A DNA stretch of 64,000 nt from Hymenolepis diminuta (GCA_900708905.1 CAADRB010000049.1:799056-863055), one strand, 5' to 3'. Positions 22,301 through 35,229 are shown, counted from the first letter of the stretch. Program-made: numbers and translations. The notes: a model not told the origin generated them from the sequence alone.

Positions 22301-25300
22301 ATTTTTGTCATTTGAAGTGGAAGTAAATTTACATATATGGCTTTTATGCATAAAATAGTCAGTAAATAAAAGTAATGGCTGGATTACTTCATCATTGGAA
22401 CATGGCAGTTTTAGGTTGTGGTGACCTCAACTTAGCCTGACCTTGCTTTTACGCATCGGTAGATCTTTCGCTTCAATAAGCATCTTCGACCTAAATTGGG
22501 CAGCTAAGAGGTCGCGAATCTCGACTACAACGAAATTAAGCAAGTGAACATAGCAACGACACTGCAATAATTGCATTCCATCATCTAACGATGACAAGTC
22601 AATTTAGACATGGCAGAGACTAATGATTATGCCACATTTTAGGCTGATGGGTGATTCAACCAAACACACAAACGCCAAGTAAAATGACGTAAGAATAAAA
22701 AATATCGTATTAGTAAAAAGGAATGATAAATAAATTTTATTAATTTTTAATGCTCTATATTCATCCAAGACCGAATGGATTTATCAGGGATTGACATAGG
22801 CATCACCTGAACTCGGTTCTATTATTGCCTAACAGGTACGAAAATTTGTAAAGTATTTTGTTCCTCAAGATTTTAATAATCGATTCCCCTGGAAACTCTT
22901 CATTTTACAACGAATTCTTGAATGGAATTAGGATACATTAAAATGATCACCAATAAAATAACAGCGGGACAGATGCCAAGAATATGTAAGTATTCTTTAG
23001 CATATTATATTGAGGTACTTTTAATAATTAGTTTCTTTTTACCCTTGTGTTTGAACAGAATTTAATCTCATTAAGGATCGAATAAAAATGACCATATTTC
23101 TGATCTCGACAGTATACTGGCGAGTGCTAACGTCCTAGTAAAATAATGCTGTGGATATAGTGGTGAAGTTAGACGTTGACTCTGGATATGTGAGTTTTTG
23201 TGTGTTTCGAGAGAAGATAGTGTACTTAAGACATAAATAAAACGTAAGGCTGGATCGGGTAAATGTGCTGTTCTGAAGAGGAGAAAAGGCGCAAACTAGG
23301 TGTTCCTGTTGGAACCCCATAGCTCAACAGGTTAAGATCCCCTCATCCTTTGTATTCATTCATAATAATTTCCTTTTCTGGTATTTAATTGTACTGTTTT
23401 GATTTGCCACGTTCTACTTTAAATTAAGTTGACTTATTCTAATATTTAATTTGTATTTTCAAGGATGGAATTAGATGGGTGTTCCTCGTCAACGTTGTCA
23501 CCCTGTTCCAAAGTGAACTGCACAGGCAATCGGTAAAAAATCAAATAATATGTTTCTATTGGTTGAATGTTTTTGTCAAATGAATTTGAAAAAAGTCTTT
23601 ATGTTCTTTTCGTTGTAGATATTTTTACCGTCACTGACCCTCAGCAAAACGGGATAACTGTCTCTCGACCACACTGATCAACAAGGGTTTTCAGAACTCG
23701 ACTTTCAGTTATTTTAAGTCTTGTAAAAGACAGTGATGGTTGATAATATGCATCTTAGAATACTATCCTTAATATTGACAATGCATTAGTGCGAGGCTCT
23801 TCAAAAGATTGCTTGAAAAGACAGCATTTTAGATTCTTCATGTTTAAAAAAGAATTCATTATGCCGAATACCATCTACCAAATCTCCCTACCTTTTTTAT
23901 TTTTCTGTAACTATGATTGCACTTATCAATTAAGTATGCTGGATACTACCTTTATTATGGCTTCCGGATTACACTTTAATGATTTCATGCAAAATATTTT
24001 TGAAATCCGAGTGCTTAAGTAAATTAAGAACGGCCAGTATTCTTTCTGTTCTCGAAGCGCACTCGTGCATCGAAAAATAGTCTGCTTTTCTCACGCCTCC
24101 CCGGGAATTAAGAAACCCGACTGAATAGAAGACATTTTTGCCACTATCAGATAAGCAATCTATTTTTTACGATCTACGATCCCGACATCCCAGTTTTAGA
24201 GAGACAAGAGGGAGAACGCCTAAGTCAGTTAGACGTTAAAAAAAATTTCACTTACGGTTTTGAAATATACGAGCCTGCCAATAATATGAATTTAAGGGAA
24301 ATGCTCCGTCTTTGCAGCTCGACACCCCACTTTTTTTAAACGTACGCACACTCGTTGTGCCTCAGTCTTCCTTCTTTTCTCCCTCGCACTTCCATCGCTG
24401 TTGGAACGTGTACTCTTTGCCTTCTGAGTTGGGTGAGGCGATTGTTTACTGTAAAGTAACTTCTGCCTCTTACATAGAAATCTGGTGACTAGCTCCTAAG
24501 ACTGAAAGCTACTATCGCTTGTATTATGATGGTTATTAGTTTTTATGCTCCATAACAGGGTATATAAATATTAAAACATCAAAACACATTAAAATCAAAA
24601 GTTTAGAAAGCGGAGTATGTTCACATTTTAAGAGAGGATAATAGATTAGGTAGTCAAAGTGAGAGTCAGGGATTCAAATGAATTCTACTTCCAGAATGTA
24701 GTTGCATTTCTTTCGGAGTTATCCTTGCATTTTATTATCTCGCTTTTCACGTAGAATATTTGGATAACATGAACAAAGAAGTCCGTCAGTTGGTAGATCA
24801 TCTTTGGGTTTGTAGTGAACGATCCCCCAGTACCTTCTCATCTCATTATCAATTGCCAGGAGTCGATAACATCAAGAATTCGCAAAAGTATTTCTTTTTT
24901 ATTTCCTATCTTTTATGAGTGATATTTAGTAGTGTGAGGAATATAAACCTTAGCTGGATTTGCCATCAAAACTTCACCCGAATACCTTTTTGTCGTCCGT
25001 TTGAAGTTGTCATAACTAACTCCTTGTGTGTGCAGATTTAGAAGCACCTATTTTTGATAAATGGAACTTTGATTACATTTTGCTGATATCTCACGATCTC
25101 CGTAAAGATTTGCCATTAGATTTAGACTTCATCTTTGTATTTGTGGAGCGAGATTTTTCAAAGGCACTTTTTTCCTGCTGTATAACCCCAACATCATTAC
25201 TCGAGCAATGTTCTTAACGGCCTCTTATGTAGTATCATACACTGCAAATGGACTGTACGGAGGGATTCGTTCAAGTAGCATGGTATTGGTAGTTTTGGAA

Positions 25301-28300
25301 CATGATTGTGATAGTTCATCCTGATGGGATATCAAATTATGAATATAAACAGATGCGTTATTAACAATCTAAGTAGATGGTTATACCCATAAGTGTTGTG
25401 GTACTATTAACGGGAACTGAAATAAGCAAACTTGAATGCGAATCGCAAACGAGAAACGTTATACTCTGTCCCCAACTACAGGTGAATAAAAAAATTTGGC
25501 TTACATTTTAAATTGAGAAAAAGCAATTTTGTTCTTATAAGAATGATTACCAATCAGCTCAGGTTAGAAATTTTTAAATGACCTTCTTCAATGTGTACCA
25601 TAAGTGCAAAACGGAAAGCGCACAAATTATTTTATAATACTTCCTCTGAAGAACTTGATTGTTTTAGGTGACCTTAGCAAAGCATGAGCGAAATCTCTGT
25701 TGAAGTAAAAAATCGCTCTTTCTCTCAACTCTATTATGATTGGGTAAGTTATCACGTGGCGGCTACAAGTGAAAAAGAGGGTTAAGGTAATGAATAATTT
25801 CTAAGCTGGATTTTACTCAATATCTCCGGAACATTATAATTTACATAATTGATGAGCATATTGCAAGGAGTCATTTACCAATGAAGGCAGTGAATATTCC
25901 TCAATTTTAATTTGGTCTTATAAAACTGAAGTCTTAATGACTAAGTCAATATTAAAATGAAGGCAGTTAGAATACCGTCCAGTGAATCTGAAAGCCAATG
26001 AAATCTAAACATGTGCTGCCCAATATCCTCCACCTCAGGTGTGTGTCCTTCCATGCCTCTAGCTTTTCAAAGTCTTTGCTTCCTGCTGTATTTGTGACAG
26101 TGCAATAATCTTCAAGCATCAGAAGATTAATATTTTCTGCAGACACGAAATATTACAAATTGACCCTCGTAGATTTTATAAGCGAAGTAAAGGATAAACC
26201 GAATCGGAGACTTCTTTATTTAGACCGAGGCTTCTAAAGAAAAGGAAAGAAATATCACATCCATGAAATTTACTTTTAGAAGTGTTTGCAGGAACTTAGT
26301 ATTGAAATGGTTTCACTTTGCATATATCAAGTTTACAAATAAAGCATAGTATTAAGGTCTCTAATATGAAAGTTGGGAGCTGAGATGTATAGAAAATATA
26401 AACAGTAACATCAAAATACATTTTGTATTCATGTTAACTAAAGGGGATTAAATCTTAAAGCGACTTAAAAATAAAGGACAGAAAAATATCCTATGAGCAT
26501 GATATGAAACAATGCTGAAAAGCATCCAAGATCATTCTGCTTTTTCAACCTCTGAAAAAAATTAGTGGGAAGACTGACCATCATACTTAAATAACCGGTC
26601 AATGAGCATTGAATATCGTGGATATGAATTTGTTCAGCAATCCAGGTGGGCTCTGCAACGTGAACTACTCATCAAGTAAATATTGCACACTACGAATGCA
26701 AAAATTAAACAAAATAGGACTCCACACTCAATCTCTTTCCGATCTCTCTACTTCATCCTTTGTTAAATTAACTTTGGACTGATTTAATTTACTTTGCCAT
26801 TGTGAGGAGTTTAATTTTGTTGTCTTACTGTGAGTTACAAGACGGCTCTGTAAGCAGCTCAGGACCTAAATATTTTGCTCAATTAATAAGATGATTTGAA
26901 ATCTACCAGCTTCAATAAATTCTAGTCAAAGCCTTTTTTCCGAACACGGATTTGTATCAGGTAGCATGAATAAGGTCAGGAGGTGAATTAAAACTGCCAA
27001 TAAGGAACTAACACTATAGAAAATAGCTGATTATGAAACTTCGATACCGTATTACAAATCTACTAAAAATTTAAAAGAAAATATTTTTTTATGTTAATAA
27101 ATATCGGTCAATTTATCATCAATACATGTTCCATGCTTGGCAGTTCTTGCAATAGCTGATAAATTTCTTTTTTTTTCTTTTTGACAAATTTTAGGGTTAT
27201 ATACCCAACTCTGGCAGCATAACTTTAAAATTCGTGAGTCCTCTTAGCATTTCAGTGATGCAAATATACTTTTCACAGTAAAACGCAGCATCTAAAACAC
27301 ACTGCAAAAACTGAGAGTTGACCAAATTTTATTGTACAATTAGCAATTGACATTCGTGTTGGAAAGATGAAACTATTCTTGAAGAGCGTCTTAAAATTCA
27401 CGTATGTATGAAAACGCAGGCAAAATAGCTGCGTATGTGGGCTACTGGCAAAGAATGTTGATTGTAAATCCCTACTTTAACTTAATGGAAACTACATACA
27501 AAATTTTAAAGGGCCTCAGAGAGAGATTGTGCTTTCTAGATCATATCCCTCTAATTTGTCTCCGTTGCAATTGATTATATAGACAGATCAAACCCACTTG
27601 ACAACAGGGGAAGTTAAACATGTTCAAGTCGACCTGTCTAAAATGGAGTCTACCATGTTATCCGACACTGAGAGAGCGGATACCACAAAAAGTATGAAAT
27701 GAACGAACATTCACTCAAATCAATTTCTAATTTATCAGCCCTTTAACTTGACAGCGTTTTTACTAATTTGGTCTCTTAATGACATTAGTCTCTACTTCCT
27801 GAAGGTATCTTTTCTGGAAGATTTTTTTAGTTTCTACCTTATTTTTATAATTATTTAGCTATCTAATGACCGGAATGTATTAAGTGCAATAAACAGCCGA
27901 TTCAAAGTAACTGGTGAATCTCGGTAGTGCCAGACAGGCTTACAACTTATCGTAGTTCTATCACTGCACTTGAATTAAAAGTGTTGACGAGGTTAAGTTC
28001 GTGTTTTATAAGTACAGTAATAGTATTTTCAAATCAAGAAGTTCCTTGAAAAGCGAGCCATCAAAAAGGGGAAATATTTGATGGCTTAATTTATTTCCAG
28101 ATCATTTTCAAATTAAATACCATCTTGGGTAAAGTCTTCTTAGCAATGGTACCCTCCTTGACTATCCATATTAAGTCTGCTATTATGTCCTGAGGCCGGC
28201 ATGAAAAGTGGATAGAGACAGAGAGACAAGTCTAAACTAACTGTGTGGATAATTTATTATGAAAAATCTCATGGATGTTAAAACACACGAAAATGTTTAC

Positions 28301-28740
28301 TCTGACTGGGAAACTAAATAAGCATTTGCCACGGCAAGAGGAAAACGAATGAGGGGAAAGGCATTTGTGTAGAGTAAGTGGAGACGGGACAGACGTAGAT
28401 CAATTGAAATCACACCTACCTATCACACCCATTGAGCATGTTATTTGTGTTGTATTTTGTATTTTAAACAATTTTCTTTTGCAGAATAAAACAAGTTTTT
28501 TCCACTTTTAATTGAGATGCCCACAGCATTAGGCTGCTACTCAAAAGTCTGGGACGGATGGGACAGTAATGGTTCTCTATTCATTATTGCTATTATAAAT
28601 GCCAATAGTGATAAACACAAATTTTGACATTTTTAATTGTTGGAGTAACTGAAAGGAGGTAACTGTTGGATTAACAGGAAGTCTAATAAATGAGAGGGAG
28701 TGGATCAAAATGATTCTGAGAGCAACATCGAGGTATTAAA

Positions 28741-29020
28741 GAGTCTTACTTCATTAGCTCTTGGATTCGGGTTGTGCAGTATTCAATTAACGGGTAGCTC
28801 ACGTTTCAATTGCCAGTCAACGAAATTCCGTACTCATTGACAAGTTTTTTAATCAGGAAGAGTAAGTCTTGCTCCTTCAGTTCATTTCACTTCCAATGGT
28901 TCAGAAGGCAAATGATCATATCAGATATTCCGCAGCTAGCAATTTTAGCATAGCAGAGATGAGATAGCTACAATTTTTGTGTCATCCGAACTCGTAAGCG
29001 GTATTCACTCAAGATAAATC
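28741..29020 (+). repeat. R2 dispersed repeat, copy 1
   Basis: Colinear with 46436-46760. Shared words include TAGCTCACGT (28795-28804), AGAAGGCAAA and the 15-base GAGATGAGATAGCTA (28956-28970), followed in both by a GTTCACCC/ATTCACTC block. Type of element unknown. Confidence 0.6.
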
Positions 29021-29094
29021 TGTGTATATCTGTCTATTGCTTATAGTAATATTCTGCTATCTCAACTATTAACTTGGAAATTGTACTCTTTGAG

Positions 29095-29350
29095 ACCCAA
29101 ATGCCGACCCAAGCTGTCTGTTCATGCAGACGCGCTGACGTCTGTATATTGTGTGCTATGGCGCATTTGCCACTCAACCTTCCTCCACACTGACGTCATT
29201 CCGTATTCCTTGACTATTCACCTATATACATAACTTTTTGCACATACACCATATTCGCTGTGCCCACTAAATCTTCTCGTCTCTTGTACCAAATAAAGCT
29301 CTCTCTTCCCTCTTCCCTCTTCTCCATCTTGTTGTGTGGTGAGGATCGAC
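29095..29350 (+). mobile_element. LTR-like or retroelement promoter fragment
   Basis: GC-richer than its surroundings. Contains GACGTC sites, a TATATACATAA element (about 29223), then AATAAA (about 29291) inside repeated TTCCCTC pyrimidine tracts. This is the order of a U3-R-U5 region. I could not find matching terminal target duplications, so the boundaries and the call are tentative. Confidence 0.3.
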
Positions 29351-30649
29351 AGAATTTAGAAGGGTGATAGCTCGACTAGAGGTTGTAGGCTATTGATACT
29401 AACCTATCACTTATTCATCATATAGGAACTTAACGTAAAGAAATGGGAAGAGTTACCGAATAGGTATTTTAGTGCCGGTGAGACTGTGTAAAAGAGTTAG
29501 TTCGACAGAGAATATATAGAGGCATCTAATCTTACTAGAGGTCAAACAATGGATTACATACGCATGATTGAGAAGTGGGATTATTATCTCCTTAAAATTA
29601 TGACTGTTAATTTTTCGAGCGATACTTGCAGTGGACCCTTATTGATGTCCCTTTATTCAATCAATTTTCCCTTTATTTAAGAGAGCGCTTTCAACCACGA
29701 CCAATTAGTGAGAGTGATGCTTCTATTCTTTTATTAATGGCTATTGGGATTTAAGCGAATATAGTCAATTTTTGAGTTCATTATATCACTGATTACTTTA
29801 CAAATGTTTATCTTTCATATGTTGCAGATCAATTTTTTGATCTATAATCATCAGTATTACGAGTTTTAATCTAGAAGAAGCATTTGAATAAAGGGAGCAG
29901 GAAGGAAGCCAACGATGCATGAAATTGGGAAAGTGCTTCAATAAGGATAAAGGTACTGAAACAGGTCATCAGGAGCCTCCTTTTTTGGATTATATAAGCA
30001 CTGAGTTTTTTGATGTACAAATTTCCAGAACTAATTGCCATCCTCATGGGTTAGATTATGTCCACAATATTCAGAGGTAGTTGACGGATTCATCTACTGA
30101 TGCGATTGGTCATGTCACTTGAAATTTTCGTTGCTTCTTATAATAAACGGAGGTTAGATGAGAAAAAATAAAAAATCATTTTATACATAGCCATTGATAC
30201 AAACCAATTTGCCATTGTCATGTTGCTAGGTATCCCTCGACGTTATACTATGGCTACAGCAACAGACCCAGTATGAAGGAACCAGAAGATTTGTATATTT
30301 TTTAAGAAACTACGTCAGCCTATATGTATTGGGATATAGTGACAGATTTCGCGCCCGTTCATCGTCCTTTCAATGCGCTTTCATAAATCACTTTTAATTT
30401 GATGCATATAAGGATTCATTCAAATTTTCCGGGAAGAAAAAATGCTGTTCGGAATAATATGGACCCTAGCAATAATAAGATACCGAGTTGTAAATGCTGA
30501 CAATATTTCAGCTGACAATGCTGACAATGTGCTCTGGTCCTAACTTTATACCGAATTTGTTATACTTCATGAATTCCTTTACTGAATTTCGATTGCTGAA
30601 ATGCGTTTATTGATTCTCACCTCTGGTTCAGGCGATCGTTTTTAGTCCC

Positions 30650-31880
30650 AACCGCTGATATTATAAATAAATATTTGTGCGTTCATTTAGAAGTACAGTA
30701 TATATTCTACTTTCCTAGGAAACGGAAGCGCAGCTATAAGTTAATAATTAAGGAGAGAGTAGGGAGATCAATTTTACAGAAATCGGGATTATCGCTTTTT
30801 CCTCTTCTCAGCAAGGAGGAACCTATGCTGTTGGGTTTTCCAAAGATCTTTAAAAATTTTCAAATTGGATCTGATGTCAGCATTAAGGATGACATTCTGA
30901 TTGAGGCCTTTCAATCTCCTTCTCCCTTTATTAGACTTTAAATAATTGGAAGTTGGGAACAGGGAGTCTCTGTTGATCACTGCGCCAGAGAAACGGTTAT
31001 CCTATCGATAGTGCAGGAACATTACCTCTTTTATCGAAAACATTCGCATACGGTCGGCGGCCTCACACTCGAATTTACTCGGTTTTTGCTCAAATTCAAT
31101 TGAGACGGAAGTTGGTGCTTTTGTAGGCAGGATTTGATATTATTGACATTATATAGTCAAAGACTTCCTTGATGCCATGATAAATTTGCCTTAGCCATGA
31201 CATAGTGTAGGCTCTCTTCCCAGTTCTCTCTGAAACCTCAATGATCTAAGTAGGCTTTAAGGTGATGGACCAAAAATTTATTCCTAATCCAATTACTCAT
31301 AAAATACATTGGGGACTCTATGACACAAACTCCGAACTCTCATGTCAAGATGTGCTTATTAATTCATTATTTTTTCAAATTGCCCAATTACGTTTATGAT
31401 TGCATCCGCACTCATCTACCCATACATACATATCTTTGACTAGCCCCGTCTGTTCTCTAAACTGCTCACATATATACACATACATTCACATCTCTCGAGC
31501 CATCTCTCTGCTCCAATTATCCTCTCCTCTTCATCTCACAGTATCTTGAAATTCGCCGTAATTTCTTAATACACTTTACCTCTTACAACTCTGACATCCT
31601 TGATTTGGGGACTCGGCTGATCCCCCGGTAGCCAAAAGTCACGATTAAGCTCCTACAATCGTAAGAGAACCAAGAAGAATTTTATGTTTTTCCAAGATTT
31701 TCCACAGAAATTCGCAGGGTCATTTCTTCATATCGTGGCTCTGTGAGGGAGTAACCCTAAATTAAGCCTTTTCAAGTGCTTACAGGAGCTTTTAGTCTGT
31801 TTTTATTAGACACCTTAGTACTATTGTGGAAAGGTCGTAATTGGGAAATGGCTCTATCAACTACACCTTGATATTCGCGC
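30650..31880 (+). repeat. R1 dispersed repeat, copy 1 (interrupted)
   Basis: The longest R1 copies are this one and 53000-53850; shorter ones lie at 35230-35830 and 42040-43130. Shared landmarks are CTTTTTCCTCTTCTCAG, a TTAGACTT/TAAAACTTAAAA block, TTTTGCTCAAATTC, GTCAAAGACTTCCTTG, and near the end GTGGCTCTGTGAGGGAGTAA and GACACCTTAGTACTATTGTGG. The copy is interrupted between about 31281 and 31614 by unrelated sequence. Confidence 0.6.
31309..31614 (+). mobile_element. 286-base insertion within R1, flanked by a 10-base direct repeat
   Basis: TTGGGGACTC occurs at 31309-31318 and again at 31605-31614. The intervening 286 bases have no counterpart in the R1 copy at 53000-53850. The inside is pyrimidine-rich with CATATATACACATACA. 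The direct repeat may be a target-site duplication. I do not recognise the inserted element. Confidence 0.4.
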
Positions 31881-32332
31881 CTTAGACATCGCTGCTTCGT
31901 TAGTCGAAGACTAACTTTAAATTAAGTCAATTACTACTGGTCTCTCTTTCCCCACAAGAACTCCTAAGCGACCTAAACTTTGCCTCAAACCCATTTAATA
32001 ATGACTAATTACTGTAGTGCATCTGACCGACTTACATTAGAATTTTCAGCACTTAAATAGTCTAAAAGCTCAAATTTCCTATTTGGCAACTCTCTTATCT
32101 ATGATAATTTGATCTTAGCTTAAGTAAATCAAAAGGACCCCCTGCTTGCATTAGTGGTATCGCGCACAACCAGCCTAACGGATATATAGGATTCTCTTCG
32201 TATGGCCAAAATAGAAAAATTAAGACAAAAGAAGTTTGTTATCATTACTGTCAATTAATGCAGAAAATTTACAAAAATTGTAAGCTAATTGCAGTTGAAA
32301 TGCAAGTTGATTTTTGCATGGTTCGGCAGCAA
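31881..32332. other. Intergenic, downstream of the 32333-33529 gene
   Basis: No gene and no AATAAA on the minus strand close to the stop of the neighbouring gene. Nothing else recognisable. Confidence 0.5.
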
Positions 32333-33529
32333 TTATAGCAGAAGACTAAAGAAAATATAGACGGGGTCATCCTTAATTATTTTAAGAGCAGCGAGAAGAG
32401 TCTCGCGACCCATTTTGTCCCAAACATCACAGCAGTCCTCAATTTCAGAATTAATTTTTTTAATATCTTCGGATGGCATTGCGTCCATCACATTCTTTAT
32501 TTTTGTCATATTAGAATTCACTGCAATTCGTTGGTTGTTATTCAATCTATTCAAAATCATTTCCACTTTTGGTACCTTTGAGCGCAAGTAATCCAGATTT
32601 TCCTTAGCGATCTCCGTTTTTGCAATCCTAACTTCAGTATGGGTTTGGTTCTTTGGCATAATTGTAGCAAGTCTAGGGACTTTCAAAAGATAAGTACGTT
32701 TCGTAACATCTTTCAGATTTTCCAGGAAAGGCACAAGATGGTAAACGTCCTGGAGAATACGTTCAAGGATATTCCCATTGAATTTAACCATTTTCTCTCC
32801 TAGCTGAGGGTAGCACTCGATGACATGATTAAGAGCTCTTGAATCCATGTAAGGAATGAGGTGCTCAAGGTTGTAGTGATGTTCCATGACAAATGTAATG
32901 TAGCCACAGTTGACGTCAAGTAATGTAGACGCATAATAGCTGTTAATATTAGGCATATCGTGGTAGAGATGGTAAACAATGCTGTAATCATTCAGATATG
33001 AGCTCCCCTTTTCTGCCAAAGCCGCCTTATTTGCGGAGTTGACTATTCTTACCAAGAAAGAATCATCCATTTTAGAGAAGAGGAAGTTGATGTATGGCAA
33101 AGCATTAATCATATATTTCAGTGTATCAGGGTGGATTTTTTTCATTCTTGCATAGAAATCTTTATCCTCGCAGATTACTTTCCTAACTTGTGCGGGTGAA
33201 TCATTTCCCGTACTGAAGTTGGGGAGATAACTTAGGAGGTCATATAAAACCTGAGGTTCAAGTGTGCAAAGAATCTCCTGAACTGGAGCCTCGAGCAAAA
33301 TATTCTTCATTTCAGTGGCATCGGCGTATTGGACAGCAATATTCATTGGTGTAGCTCGTAGGGTCTCTTTAACATTCTGTTTATAAGGCCCGTAGTAGAA
33401 TGATTGGCTAGGGGAATATTGCGAGCCGAAATTATGGGGGTGATAGTAATAGTAGTAGTAGTAGTAGTTGGCCAAACTCAGTGAAACAAAGTAAGTGAGT
33501 AAAGTCAAAACAATGCTCTTGATCTTCAT
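32333..33529 (-). CDS. Secreted 22-residue-repeat family protein with poly-Tyr N-terminus and extended repeat array
   Basis: A 398-residue member. The frame can be extended to a GTG, but the ATG at 33529 begins a good signal peptide (about 1-20) and lies just downstream of a TATA box. Eight tyrosines (22-29), coded by a TAC/TAT triplet run, follow the signal. Residues 60-165 carry extra repeat units, including a PMNI that may be a scrambled second core start. The usual core begins at MPNIN (192-196). A last block (about 318-390) resembles the C-terminal block of relatives, but the Thr linker is reduced to a short polar spacer (about 293-305). Both family cysteines are replaced, although other cysteines are present (88, 120, 208, 239, 366, 367). 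This is the most divergent intact member. Function unknown. Confidence 0.87.
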   Translation of the reverse strand: MKIKSIVLTLLTYFVSLSLANYYYYYYYYHPHNFGSQYSPSQSFYYGPYKQNVKETLRATPMNIAVQYADATEMKNILLEAPVQEILCTLEPQVLYDLLSYLPNFSTGNDSPAQVRKVICEDKDFYARMKKIHPDTLKYMINALPYINFLFSKMDDSFLVRIVNSANKAALAEKGSSYLNDYSIVYHLYHDMPNINSYYASTLLDVNCGYITFVMEHHYNLEHLIPYMDSRALNHVIECYPQLGEKMVKFNGNILERILQDVYHLVPFLENLKDVTKRTYLLKVPRLATIMPKNQTHTEVRIAKTEIAKENLDYLRSKVPKVEMILNRLNNNQRIAVNSNMTKIKNVMDAMPSEDIKKINSEIEDCCDVWDKMGRETLLAALKIIKDDPVYIFFSLLL

Positions 33530-33560
33530 CACTGTCACTGAAATACAAAGGCCAACTCAC

Positions 33561-33602
33561 CCTTTTTATACGATGCCAGAATAATTAAGGCTTTCTAATT
33601 GG
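33561..33602 (-). promoter_or_regulatory. Promoter of the 32333-33529 gene
   Basis: A strong minus-strand TATAAAAAGG (33561-33570) lies about 32 bases upstream of the ATG, implying a very short 5' UTR. A CCAAT box (ATTGG at 33598-33602) lies about 30 bases further upstream. Confidence 0.65.
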
Positions 33603-34199
33603 TTGGCAATCTTTTATCCCTAAAGAAGAGTACATATTTGAAGGCTTCTTATATGGGAAAATTCAATTTGACTAAACCAGATAGATTTCGGTAGAGATTG
33701 CTGAATAACCTTTAAATGATAACTATTCTTCTAACATTGTAATATTATTTTTGTTATCCATATAAAGTAAAGAAATCGTAAACTCTAATCGTAGGAAACC
33801 ACATAGACATTGACTTAGTAAAATGATACGATATGGAGTAAAAGGGTCACTAACAAGTCGAAAATATAATCGAGAGAGAAACGTACTTCAAATAAACCAT
33901 TTCTTATCAGTCTATCCATTTGTGAGTGCGGTTCAACGCGAAATGTGCTACAGCTTTGCATTTAAAATGTCAGAACTTAACGCGTAAGTTCTGAGCGAGT
34001 TCCTGTTTACTCAGTCTTACCACCCGATTGTATTCTTCTATCATTACGGGAGCGATTACTTATGATATCTTATTGACTAATGGAATACAATTATTATATC
34101 TAATATCATGTTATTATACACTTTCCTCACATTATTTACGATGAATAATGGTAATTCGTTTGGAACACTTAATTAAAAAAAACTATTATTTCACGATTA

Positions 34200-34345
34200 A
34201 ATTTTTAGAAGTTATTTTTGATTGACTGTTTCCAGGGTCTGAATTAATGTTTTTAGACAACTTGACAATTGGCAAAGCACTATGAAGCGAAAAGATCTTA
34301 TCGCCATATATACATCGACCGCTCTATCTAAACTTCTGTGAAGGC
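34200..34345 (+). repeat. R3 dispersed repeat, copy 2
   Basis: Colinear partner of 17325-17465, from TTTTTGATTGACTG through CTTATCGCCAT and TACATCGACC. No coding capacity. Confidence 0.5.
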
Positions 34346-35229
34346 TCAAATTCAGGAGAATCTACAGATAAGCTCACGGTGACCAGCTACGATGTATTTC
34401 GCCTTAGAACAGGAAAAATGTAACCTCTTACCCACTATTAAACTAAGCTCTTTAATGAGATTCTTATTTGCCTGCTCGGTGGACTATTTATTGGTGTGAA
34501 TTTCCCAATTGCGTTGGGAGGTGTTTTTGAACACGTTTTAGGTAATGATTGCTAGGTTGGTGAAAAATACAGTCTATCGCCCTCTTGTTGACTAGTTTTG
34601 TTTGGTTATTTTCATGACTTTATGCAAAGTGATGGATATCTACCACGTGACCTCTAATGTGGCAACTTGATTACGTGTGGTTTTAATCGCGGGATCAAAT
34701 AAGAATCACCATGCTAATAACTTAATTTCTAAAAAAGTTTTGAAATAATTAGGTGGTAGTCAGTGATAATTTGGCGGGGAAATCAACTTGTACTGCAATC
34801 ATATTTACTTAGATCGCGTGTACTTACATAGAACTTCATCATATTTGTTTGAGACCTTGAAAAGCCTGCGTTACGAGGACATTTCATAAATAGTTATAAG
34901 AACCCAATAATAAATGAAAGTTTCCTCTTTCGTGCGCTGGACTATTGGTTATTGGATTCCAAAGCTCCCCTCTGGGTAGCTGAGGAGGGGAGACAACTGA
35001 GCATTACAAACTGTTTCCGAAGGAAGAAAACCTAATGTACAACTTCGGCTTACTATCCGTTATAATTGTACCAAATAACTCCCAACATTTAAAATAATGA
35101 GAGCTTAACAGTTTCAACAAACTGATGTAATGGAAACTTGCAAGTTGGGACATTAAAATGGCAAAACGAACCCAAAAAATTCCCGTAAGTATGAAGAACA
35201 AGTTTGAAAGATTTTGACCGGGAGAGGGA

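Larger units (their letters stand above)
19310..30640. other. Intergenic, repeats but no supported gene
   Basis: More than 11 kb without a convincing gene. It contains two copies of TGTATTATGATGG (21270-21282, 24520-24532), repeat R2 (28741-29020) and a pyrimidine-rich LTR-like stretch at 29095-29350. Open frames at 20052-20347, 20496-20780 and 23789-24022 are short and lack signal peptides. The last one has a faint family-like pattern discussed under findings. Confidence 0.5.
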
